Shown here: positions 34,101 to 43,952 of the stretch, one piece after another
Layout of the letters: each line of letters opens with the position of its first letter
How positions within the stretch are numbered: the first letter of the stretch is position 1
DNA from: Quillaja saponaria
Lineage: Eukaryota > Streptophyta > Magnoliopsida > Fabales > Quillajaceae
Length of the DNA stretch: 64,000 nucleotides
Assembly (NCBI GenBank): GCA_029379385.1
Contig: CM055608.1
Span: 26,348,350-26,412,349, forward strand
Direction of reading: 5' to 3'
Position numbers and translations under genes: made by a program
The notes under the pieces: model-generated
The model's input: the letters and a program-made list of their open reading frames with translations, nothing else
What the model was told of the DNA's origin: nothing
Databases searched by the model: none

Positions 34101-37100
34101 ATATACTTAACTGAAACACAGATATGCCCCTATGTGAGGTGTACTGGTATCGGATATGTATTCAAATAAAGCGACCCAATCCCTAAAGCTACATTTTTCT
34201 CAAATGAAAAATTTGCAGAACCCTAATTCCCTAAGTTTTCTCATTCTATCTGTTTTCTGTTAGGGGTTGATGATTCTGAATCTGAAATTTTCAAGGCTGA
34301 GTGACGCTCTCTCCTTCTCACTCTCTTCCTTGATCTCACAGTTGGAGATTGTCTGATCTGGATCTCACACGGCTTAGAGAGTCATACTGTTGGGGCTAGG
34401 CTGTTTTTTTTCTTTTTAACCTGAACCAATTGCAATTTGTTATTTCAGTTAGGTTTTTTTTTTTTTTTGCTTAAAAAAGAACAATTGCAATTTGCTGAAT
34501 AATGAGTGCTGACTATAAATTTTTTAATTTTCTATTTCAATTAGGTTTTTTTTATTTTTTATTTTTAACTTCTTTCAAAGACTATGTAATTTTTTTATGT
34601 TTATTATTCGTCTTTTATTTCTTAATTTGAATACGTAATAAGGAGATATATAAGAACATTAAGATAAAACACATCGAAGAGAAAATGAGAGAGAACTACT
34701 TACGTTGGTTTGGACATATCCAATGTAGGCTAGTGGACACCGTAGTTAGGAGAAGTGACTTGGTGTAGGTGGTAAGTGGTAGGTGTTAGACGAGTTAGAA
34801 AGATATTGAACCTTACATGGGGGCAGTCATTGAGAAAGATTTGAGTGCTCTAGGCATTACTGAAAACGATGCTTTGGATCGTTGCGAATGACGGAAAATG
34901 ATTAATAGAGCCGACCTCAACTAGTTTGGGATTTAAGGCTTAGTTGAGGTGAGTTGAGTTCATTAAGACTATGATTATGATTTGAAATAAATAAAATCTT
35001 TTGATAGTAATATTTGTGCTTTTATTATTAGTTCTAAACTGTTTATATTTTTTGTGAAAATAAATAGTATTTTTTTGAAAATATTTAATTCGATGTATAC
35101 TGGATGTGCTTCACAGTTAACCCCTCAGTTTTAATTATGTAAGCAATTATTTAAATCTAAGTTTGCACCCTCAAACCTTTTAACTAGCTGATGCCAGCAG
35201 AATACACAACTTTTGTGTCTTTTCTGTGTCCTCAACTTGTTTATCCCTAAAGCTACATGAAATTCAACCGTCTCCCTTTCCATAACTCCACTTTCTTGCT
35301 ATAACTATTGAAGATGCAATTTGATCCTGGGTCCTTACAAAGACACAAGCAAATTTTACTAACTGAATTTGCTAGCACCTTCAATGCACGTGTCTTTTCC
35401 TCAATTATCCATTTTTCTACTTAATTCTTGGAAAATTACTAGCTTAATGTTCACCTTATTTTAATCTGCTTCTGGTACAATGAAGAAGCTTTACCATCTT
35501 GTGGAGAATAGGTTATTCTGCTGGGGTTTGTATAATCTTATTTGGGATTGCACCTTCCAAATCAGTCATAGTTTAATTGTCTAGATATTCAATTGTGACC
35601 TTGTCATTGCCATGAAACATTCTGGGGCTGCCAGTAATGATTTGGAGATACGTTCTGTTCTCTTCCTGTTTCTGTCCGGAGACTGTTCTTTACTTCTTTA
35701 GTCCTCAAGCCCCAGGACAGTTCTCTAATATCCTAGCGTCAGCATTTAAAGAAATTTTGTGGAAACCATTTTAGTAAATGTTGGTGGCAACATTAATTGG
35801 TGGAGAATCTAAGCCTGGTGCAACCTGAGTATTCTGATTGTTTTCTCCAGCTTTTGTCAGTTGCAATTGCTTTTTACTACTTGTTCATCAACTACTAGCA
35901 GTGCCATAGTGGTTCACCTACTCCAACCTTTGTTGTGTTTATAAGCATTATTGTGTTTTATGGTGTCCAAATATGAGTGTGTTTTAGTGATATCAATTCA
36001 AAATTTCAAATTCATCACTTGGCATGTTGGTATGCAATTTATTATGTTACAAGTGATGCTTTAATCTCTTGCTCTTATGGTAATGAGTGCACACAAGAAA
36101 AATAGTAAATTCTCGTATTGTTATGAAAGTGATTTTTATTGGTGCAAGATTATGTTCAAATGAGGTTTATATTTCAGGAATGCTTTGACCCTATAGTTGA
36201 TTCAGAGAGTGGATGTGACCTTATTCCAGTGATGGTAGACGGGTGAGATTTAAGTTCTTATTCCTAGATTCATTCATGCTGTTTCTTTTATTCTTTAACA
36301 TTTTCTTTTCTTTTTCACCTCTGGTAAGAAATTAACATTCATCTTTCCCACAAGTACAGAAAGAAAATAAGGAACCAAGATTTCAGAGGAATGTATATTG
36401 CGGTACTAATGGTCAAGTAAGAAGTGGTTTTGCCTCTATGTTGTCTGTTGTCAAACCCAAAGAACATTGTTCACATACTCTTTCATTGGTTACAGTTCAT
36501 CAGTGGTATCAGCTGCAATTCTTCGAGTTTTTGGCAGAGATGTTGCAGAACTCCCTTTAGTTGCAACAATCAATGGTTGCCATGGGAAGGTGAGTGACTG
36601 ATTTGTGAGTTTGGTAGCTTCTTCTAGTATCATGTTTCTCGTTACTTCTGTTGAAGGTCAGACCATGCTTTGGATAAAAGATTGTTAACTCTTACATGTA
36701 TGAGTGCATTCGCTTTTCTCTGGAACGATAATAGTACCCTCAGTTTTGATTTTGTTGGCTTTACCTTAACAGGGCTACTTCCAGACATTGTTCACCTGCA
36801 TTGAGAAGCTGCTGGCTTTCTTGGAAGTGAAGAGCATTGTTCTCCCAGCAGCTGAAGAAGCAGAATCCATATGGACAAATAAATTTGGTTTCAAGAAGAT
36901 AAATCCGGACCAGGTGTGTATATTTCTGTATTTTACCCTGTAACTTTGCTAATTGAATGTAACTGCCTTGTGTCAAACTTTTGTGAAATTGTAGTGCTGC
37001 TTGTCTACTAAGGCTTCGTAATCTAGCTTGTTGCATGTTTTTTTTACCTTTAATAAAATTTAACTTGTGTATTGTGCTGCAGCTTATCAACTACAGAAAG

Positions 37101-37187
37101 AACTGCTATCACATGGTGACCTTCAATGGAACTTCCATGCTTCAGAAGATGGTTTCTCGATGTCGTATTCTCAATGTTTCATCATGA
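26632..37187 (+). CDS. IDM1/ROS4-like PHD-finger and GNAT acyltransferase protein, 20 coding exons
   Basis: Coding exons: 26632-27381, 27649-27720, 27826-28030, 28199-28304, 29108-29200, 29570-29659, 29777-29869, 30012-30093, 30177-30236, 30333-30385, 30469-30635, 31389-31599, 31796-31853, 32078-32134, 32268-32513, 36178-36242, 36360-36416, 36496-36589, 36773-36913, 37083-37187. Every junction is GT-AG and phases agree, giving 934 residues. Residues 1-225 are charged and probably disordered. TDBD-type domains lie near 230-310 (MTVKELFDTGLLDGVPVVYM) and 475-560. A Cys4-His-Cys3 PHD finger spans 569-608 and a second, longer PHD-like unit 657-712. A GNAT domain follows at about 740-890, with the acetyl-CoA loop around CHGKGY (850-855). 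The family is nuclear; Arabidopsis IDM1 acetylates histone H3 to aid DNA demethylation. The order matches At2g36720-type proteins. Catalysis and specificity are inferred. Confidence 0.93.
31080..31128. repeat. TA microsatellite in intron 11
   Basis: About 20 uninterrupted TA units in the intron between exons 11 and 12 of the IDM1-like gene. It generates short Ile-Tyr frames on both strands that are not genes. Confidence 0.9.
32514..36177 (+). other. Long intron 15 of the IDM1-like gene
   Basis: This intron of about 3.7 kb separates the second PHD unit from the GNAT domain and is by far the longest of the gene. It starts GTACGT and ends TTTCAG. It contains an RTE-type LINE fragment at 34670-34975 and otherwise no frame or RNA gene that I recognise. 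Confidence 0.85.
34670..34975 (+). mobile_element. RTE-type LINE 3' fragment inside an intron
   Basis: The plus strand reads KMRENYLRWFGHIQCRLVD, then VVRRSDLV, then EKDLSALGITENDALDRCE. This is the stereotyped C-terminus of plant RTE-clade LINE polymerases. It is followed by the terminal phrase CAACTAGTTTGGGATTTAAGG and GCTTAGTTGAGGTGAG, the normal RTE 3' end with a degenerate TTG-type tail. Stops are present. It is 5'-truncated, sense-oriented to the host gene and confined to the intron. Confidence 0.75.
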
Positions 37188-38880
37188 TTTTGATTTTCAA
37201 TCTTCTCTTTTTGGCCGGTTTTTATACATGTGTGTACTTTTGCTATTTAAATTTACCCTGAACCATAAACACCAACTTTTTATGCATTTGTGATATCATT
37301 GAAATGCTCCAGTCATTTCACCAAAAAAAAAAAAGAATATGCTCATTAGAAATTGTTGGGTTTGCTTATTTTGCAAAAGGCGTCAACCCCAGTGAGAAAA
37401 TACATGTTTCGGACCCCAATTTTCAATCTATGTATATATAACATGCCGTTTCAGAGAGAAATTAATCATCAATGCTTTTTCTTATTTCTAAAATGAACTT
37501 TTGGTTTTATAGTTATATTACTTGCAGGTTTTTTATTTTATTTTAATTTTTTATTCCATATGTTAATAATATTAATAAATAGGTTAATCTAACAAGATAC
37601 ATTTATTAATTGTATTTAAATAAAATACCTGTTTATTTTACAGTTTTGCATTAGGATTAAATTTTTTAACACGATTAATAAACTTGTTGGGTTAAAGTTG
37701 GCTTAATTATGTCAACTAAGAAGGTTAACAAGGTATGAACTTGATATTCAAACACAAATTGCCACATTTTACACATAATTTTAGGTTATATATATTAAGA
37801 GTGATGTGTAAGTGGAATGAAAGTCTTGATAGGCTTTGTTATTAATGGTTGCGGTGTTTGAACTAATGTACTTGAGAAAAATGTTGTAATACACACAGCG
37901 TTGGATCGCCAGTAATTAATAAGTAATAATATACTATATATTATCCCATATACAAAAACCAGATGATAAGCTTGGCAAGAAAGATACAGACGAGGTCTCA
38001 TCAAACGTCAGTGTTAATGTGTTACAGTCATCGGGTGAGAGAAGTCTGAGTCACCCATTGTGGATTTGATTGTGTCCTGAATGTTCTTAACAGTTAATAT
38101 CAGGGAATGGTGAGAACATGGGTTTTTCATATAAAACCCAAAAATTACAGATGGCTTGTTTTTCTTTTGGATCATCAAAAGAATATTGAGAGTAACAAGA
38201 GATATTTTTGGGAAATAATTTTGGATATAGTATCAAAACTCGAAATTCTTTATGACTAAATTATATAAGGAGTTCTTGTCATTATTTATTTTTATAATAA
38301 TAATTTTTCTATCGAGTGTCCTTGATAAGATATAATAAATAAGAAATTTAGGATTTGAAATATTCTACAAATAATAAAGTATTTATCTTACAACACTAAA
38401 TCATGGCTAACGACTATAATAAATAATATAAAATTTCTATGTTTAGTACTTTAACAAATGCTTTAAGAGCACTCATTAGAAAAATTCTTAACTAAAATAA
38501 GTATCAGTAAGATGAGTCCCAATAAAACATGTGTAAAATCAAAACCTATTTATAAAATTGTTTTAGTTTCGGAATGGATAATTTACTTTTAATTAGATAG
38601 AAAATGTGAATTAATCTAAGTGCGTAGAAAACTGGCTTAAACTATTTGATTGTCTAAACTTAATTCAATTAAGTCTTAAATTCTAAATTAGTTGATCCTA
38701 CTCTCTTCTCCTATGAAATCCTTACTAAAAAAACATCAAAATACAAAGAGTTTTTGGCCTGGCAATATTAAATCCTTTTTCATACATACTAGAATAGAAA
38801 AATGAAATGACTTAAATTACAAGGCGAAGTGAATATCTCTCCAATAAATCTTTATTGACAACTTAAACTTTATGTACAGA
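37188..38880. other. 3' flank of the IDM1-like gene and intergenic DNA
   Basis: The 3' UTR starts here, and the next gene ends on the opposite strand at 38907, so the two genes converge. I see no other frame of interest; the sequence is AT-rich throughout. Confidence 0.5.
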
Positions 38881-38883
38881 GGT

Positions 38884-38988
38884 AGATTGTTCCATAACAT
38901 GTTGAATTAAGAGTGCATTAATGTTAAGTTGAGATGAGATTGTTCCATAACATGTTGAATTAAGAGTGAAATGTTAAGGTGAGATGAT
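38884..38988 (-). repeat. 53-bp tandem duplication across the UGT stop codon
   Basis: The phrase AGATTGTTCCATAACATG plus TTGAATTAAGAGTG occurs at 38884 and again at 38937, with flanking GTTAAG..GAGATG in both. The period is 53 bp, not a multiple of three. The second copy is read in another frame, so the protein gains about ten C-terminal residues (SHLNLTLMHS) after the family-typical HVMEQ. Confidence 0.85.
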
Positions 38989-40409
38989 CCTTTTTCCTCT
39001 GTAGCCCTTCTTGCAGTCTCTCCAAGTTCTCTTGCTCTATTTCTTCTCCTCTCACTTTCTTCATTTCCATCCATCAACAATATCTCTATTATAGCTTCCT
39101 TAATTCTCTCTTTCTTTATCAAGACTCCAACTTTCTCTTCCTCACCCCACCTTACCGGAATCTCAACGCCTATCCGAACACCGATCTTTATAATTTCGAC
39201 AATAAACTTTTCATTGAAGAATTGCTCAGCAAATAAAGGCCAAGTTATCATTGGGACCCCAGAGCATACTCCTTCAAGTGTTGAGTTCCAACCACAGTGT
39301 GTCAAGAATCCTCCAATTGCAGGGTGTGACAATATTAGAACTTGTGGTGCCCATCCTCTAATCAAAAGTCCCCTGCCTTTGATCCTTTCCTCAAAACCCT
39401 CTTCTAAAAACCACTTATCTAGCTCTGAATAATTTTCTTTTGCAGTTTTCACTACCCAAATAAATGGTTGTTTTGATGCTTCTAAACCTAAACCAAGTTG
39501 AATCAATTGGGCAGGGATAAGGCGACATAGGCTACCAAGGCAAGCATAAATCACTGACCTTGATTTCATTGAGTTAAGCCATGCCAAACATTGTTTCTCA
39601 TCAATTGTGGCTTTGTTACCTCTGTCAAACTTGTCCAAATTTTCCTTGTTACACAAAGAGACAGGGCCTATGCACCAAACCTTTTTGTTAATAGCCGTCT
39701 CATACTCCTCAGCACACCCATGTTCTAATTCTTCAAAGCTATTCACTACAACCCCATAAGCTGACAATTCAGCCTCTCTAATCTTGTCCCGGAAATCGTC
39801 TAAATCAGGCAGAGTAACAAATGTACCTGGAAGCTGTGCTCTTGTTATTTCAATCCTCTGGGGCAGCCCGGGCACCACGAAAGGTTCCAAGTCGGAAGTG
39901 ACAGAATTGTGGGCATTGTAGAGTTTGACATTATGAGAACAAAGTAATGAGAAGCAGCACATCCCATGGAAAACAATCCTCGGAATTTTGAACCTTTGAG
40001 CTGTAATTGATGTCCAAGATAGGCATTTGTCTGATATAATGCAGCTTGGTGGAGGAGTTTGGTCTTCTAGGTACTGTTCTAATGGTTCTTGTAGCATATC
40101 AAGAGCATTGTAAAATTTTCTGAGTAAATTTCTTGAAGGTAAAATGTCAAGATTCTCACAGCCAATTGGAAGTCCTACTTGTTTGCATGGAAATGGGATT
40201 TGTAGGAGCTGAATTGGAAGCCCTGAACTATTTGCTCTATGAATACTTTGCTCAAATCTTGAGGCATTGTATGGGGTACTAACTAATGTGACAAATATAC
40301 CTCTCTCTGCAAATAGCCTGGCCATGTCTATCATGGGAATCATATGGCCTTGTGCCATCAATGGGACTAAGACAAAGTGAGGCTGTTTCTGACAGGATTC
40401 TAAATCCAT
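38907..40409 (-). CDS. UDP-glycosyltransferase, UGT73C-like
   Basis: A single exon of 500 residues, normal for plant family 1 glycosyltransferases. It transfers a sugar, usually glucose from UDP-glucose, to a small hydrophobic acceptor in the cytosol. The catalytic His is H22 in AQGHMIPMIDMAR and its partner Asp is D127 in IISDKCLSW. The 44-residue PSPG box runs from W353 to Q396, including HCGWNSTLEGV and ending FAEQ. The final Gln is the residue usually linked to glucose preference, and W374 favours UDP-glucose or UDP-xylose. Blocks such as RIVFHGMCCFSLLCSHN, YGVVVNSFEELE, VWCIGPVSLCNKEN and VIYACLGSLCR are typical of UGT73C, whose members act on flavonols, brassinosteroids, zeatin or triterpenes. 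The acceptor cannot be told. The start codon precedes the conserved HFVLVPLMAQGH block. The last ten residues come from a 53-bp tandem duplication over the original stop. All key residues are present, so it looks functional. Confidence 0.95.
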   Translation of the reverse strand: MDLESCQKQPHFVLVPLMAQGHMIPMIDMARLFAERGIFVTLVSTPYNASRFEQSIHRANSSGLPIQLLQIPFPCKQVGLPIGCENLDILPSRNLLRKFYNALDMLQEPLEQYLEDQTPPPSCIISDKCLSWTSITAQRFKIPRIVFHGMCCFSLLCSHNVKLYNAHNSVTSDLEPFVVPGLPQRIEITRAQLPGTFVTLPDLDDFRDKIREAELSAYGVVVNSFEELEHGCAEEYETAINKKVWCIGPVSLCNKENLDKFDRGNKATIDEKQCLAWLNSMKSRSVIYACLGSLCRLIPAQLIQLGLGLEASKQPFIWVVKTAKENYSELDKWFLEEGFEERIKGRGLLIRGWAPQVLILSHPAIGGFLTHCGWNSTLEGVCSGVPMITWPLFAEQFFNEKFIVEIIKIGVRIGVEIPVRWGEEEKVGVLIKKERIKEAIIEILLMDGNEESERRRNRARELGETARRATEEKGSSHLNISLLIQHVMEQSHLNLTLMHS

Positions 40410-41280
40410 TTGCAGAAGGAGTGGCTGATGAAAAATTGTGCTGAAAAGATATTAGTGTAAATGAAATAGAAATCAGTACAGGTATTTTGGATTAATATTG
40501 GGCAAAGTCTTGTAAAGTGAGCTTGACTTGGAATGGTTCAAAAACTACTCCAACTGGGCTAGTTTATATTATGCATAATTTGCAACTTCTTGGTAATTGA
40601 AAACCACAAACAAACTAAAATACCAATCAATTGCTTGACCCAAACTTAAATTCTGGGTTTGATTCAGTCAACTGTTGCGTGAGTAATGAAGGAAATGATA
40701 CTTGTTATCTTGTGCATGTGGGTGAGATATTTCCATTTTCCATTTATTGAATCAACATTCTATGTAACCCGATCAAACTGTTATCCCTATCTCTCTCTCT
40801 ATATACCTATCTCTCTCGTATATATTTTATTTTGTATCTTTTGACGATATTATTTTAAACTTTATTTAATATTTAAACTATAAATTTGACCATGTCTATA
40901 CGATGTCATGAGATAACATGTATATATTATAAGATGGAAATCATATTTAATTATTTTCAATTTACTTAGAAGTAATATAGTCCAGATTAAGGAAGTTTTT
41001 AATCTGTTTTTCTTTAAATTTAAACAAATAGTCTAATAATAACAAGAACTTGACCTAGAGATTTTTTTGGGCCAGTGGAAAAAAGCCTGCTCGACTTTCT
41101 TGTATTGCATGACAAGCTGTAAATTAAATCCTGACCCTTCTGATTAAGAACGGGACAGATTAGGTGGTTAGCTTTCGGATCAACCAATGGGCCAACAACC
41201 TTTTTTTTGGGTAAGAGACATCCAACTACTTTCACCCTAACTTTTTCTTCTTCTTTTTGGGACAAACCCCAAACTTTTTC
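40410..41280. other. Upstream region of the UGT gene
   Basis: This is the probable promoter side of the minus-strand UGT. A CT-rich and TA-rich stretch lies near 40790-40830. No sure core promoter motif stands out. A minus-strand 81-codon frame (41020-41265) has no domain and I do not call it. Confidence 0.4.
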
Positions 41281-41289
41281 GTTCCTTTA

Positions 41290-42000
41290 GTTTCTTGATG
41301 AGACTTCACTTGAGTAATTTCTAGATTGGCCCATTAAATTATGGGGCCTTGATACAGTATGTTTGGTAGGCCATTAATCATTGAAAATGACAAAATTATA
41401 ATCACGAGGCTTTAATAGGTGAGGATTTATTATTTGAATATACGATATTGTCAAAAGTCAAAAGATATGGTTCGTTATCCTACACTCATTTAGATAAATT
41501 TCTAAGAGTATGTTACATATCATATCTCTCCCTCCACAATTGAAGGCTATAAATTCTATTAAGAGCTAAAACTTATCCCTACGCAATTGCATTATATACT
41601 ATCATAGGGAAGAACTCTTCACTTTAATCATCTTTGATGATAAGTGGGTAATGTATAAGAAATTTAACAGTGCTACTATGTGAGAATATATGACTTTCTT
41701 TGACCACATTAAACCTATTTAAGACATTCCTTAACATTAAGGTTGGATATCAATCATATGTCTCATAATATATGCATCAGTCTTATCTTCCTTGACGTTT
41801 TGCTTACTATCCTCAACGCTAGTGGCTTGATTAAATAATCAACCAGCTTTTTCTCTTAATAATATCAAATTCATGGATGCACAATTTCATTCATCAACTG
41901 CCTAATTTTGTTTCTTAATCTGATGTGTTGACTTTTCCAACTGTATAATTTATTTTTTGTTCAAGTTATGATAGCTTGGCAATCACAATGCAAAAATACA
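41290..42000 (-). pseudogene. Copia relic: RNase H end and downstream region
   Basis: On the minus strand, 41990 to about 41830 reads HCDCQAII, then SWKSQHIRLRNKIRQLMNEIV, then EKKLVDYLIKPLALRIV. This is the end of a Copia RNase H, where the usual motifs are HCDSQA, GKSRHIRLRHN..RQL and NLADPLTKGL. Four stops lie within 60 codons. The following 500 bp, through GGAGGGAGAG near 41525-41535, would be its 3' UTR and LTR region, but no partner LTR was found. Confidence 0.6.
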
Positions 42001-42067
42001 ATCAAAACTATTTTTCACTACAATAATATGTCTATTTGTCATTTTTAAGGTAATACATATCATTTTG

Positions 42068-42330
42068 CACAAATATACCTCATTGTATATCGACAATGTA
42101 TAATCATTCTAAATTTATTAGTAAAAAGTGTCCCATCTCAACACCAATATACCTCATGGTATATAAGGAATGCAAATTCATTTTAATTTGAGCACCATTA
42201 TACCCTATTGTATATTAGGAATGCTTAAATCACTCAACTTCAACAATATATACCTCATTGTATAATAGGAATGTTACTATTTCTCAATCTCAGCATCATT
42301 ACATAATAGAAATGTCTCTAATTCTCAATC
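42068..42330. repeat. Degenerate minisatellite, about 50-bp period
   Basis: The phrase CAATATACCTCATTGTATAT..AGGAATG recurs with cores near 42076, 42150, 42201, 42251 and 42297, so the spacing is 74, 51, 50 and about 46 bp. It lies between the Copia RNase H relic and the Gypsy LTR. No function is apparent. Confidence 0.6.
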
Positions 42331-42770
42331 TCACACTTATTGCCACCATTGACAAATCATATATATATATTTTTTCAACACATTTTCAGTACACAATTTA
42401 TTGATAATAATTTTAACACAGTTATTCTCAAGAGGCAACCAATAAGAGATATTTAAATATAACCAAAAGAAAAATATAAAACTAAATCACAACGACTTTT
42501 CCTCTTGGTTCTTAACATAATTTATCTTCTCATTAAAAATATTTATGCATTTAATTAACAATCTTTTTTTTTTTGTTTTCTTCTCAAGAATATCTCATTC
42601 TTGCGATCGCCATTTATTTTAATATTGCAAATACCACAAAGGTATTTTCCATCAAATAGCATATATATGTGCATATAAATAGATTATAAATTCTTTTTCT
42701 CTTTGTCTTCTAACAATATTGTTTTTCTATAGAAAACACAAATTAATATTCATCACAATTCATTCTCTCT

Positions 42771-43753
42771 GATATTGACTGTGGTTAATAAGGGCCAAAA
42801 ATATGAAATGTTTTCGAAAAATAGTTTTCATGTTTAAAATTAAAGTCCAGGTGCACCTAGGCTACTTGAATTTGAAAGTTGATATGAGTTATTCTGATTC
42901 CAACAATTGTTTTGAATACAATTGGAGTGCTCAGCCCCGGTGGGATAGATTTGTGTACGGAGAATTAATTGTTGTGCCTGACGCATAAATTCCTGGTGGG
43001 AGAGATATTGTTATGCGGGGCTGACTTACTCGTTAGCCCTTTGATTGTTAATTGGTTACTTAATTACTGGTTTACTTGTATGATTTGTTTTCCATCTTGA
43101 AATTGTGAATTGGGTGAACTGTGGTCATATAATCCTGATATTAACGTATGTGCATAAAGAAATTTAAATATGAGTTTTAAATTATGATATATGTGTTGTA
43201 TGATGCTGGTACTTATAGAGTACATGATTTGCTCGTTGGGTCCTTGTGACTCACCATTTTCCTTTGTGGTTGTTTTTTTTAGTTTTCCAGAAAATCGTTA
43301 TTGATCACTATAGAGTTGCTATCTGCCGACTTTACTGCCGTAAGGTATATTTCGGAGATTGCACACTTGGATCGTATAGGCGATATTTGCAGTAACTCTA
43401 AGTGGTATGCATTATAGTTATATACATACTGAGTCCACTATAGTGATTACATCTTTTGTTAGGAGCAAAGCTCCTTTGTATTTGCTGATATTTTAATTTA
43501 CTATTGACTTTGTAACTAGGTTGTTTATATTATAGGTATGTTCCACCGTACGGGGAACCTCTACCAATATTTTCAGTAATCACTTTATGTTTAATTGTCG
43601 GTACTATATTTTATTTTAACTTTATAATATTTTGACAGTATTGACTATAATGTATTTTTAAGTTGTGATGTATACTACTTGCATATTCAGGGTTACGAGG
43701 GTATGGACACCTATTCCTCTGGCTAGTCATACCTCTATTTTAGGGGTGTGACA
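42771..43753 (+). repeat. Truncated 5' LTR of the Gypsy element
   Basis: Matches 50536-51492 with moderate divergence, for example the shared phrases AAAGTCCAGGTGCACCTAGG and TATGGACACC. The first 1.76 kb of the LTR is missing. Confidence 0.85.
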
Positions 43754-43952
43754 AGTTGTTATTAGAGCATGGTTAAAGGTCTGTGACTGCAAGTAGGGAA
43801 TGTTATTGCTTAGTTTATGTATGATACTCGGGACATATGTGGATTTAGTGATGCGTTCTAATTGTCCTGAAACCCCAAGTTATGATTAAGGCATTGTCTT
43901 TTATTTTATCTTATAATGTACATTAAAGTTTTGTGTACTTGTTTAAGATATA

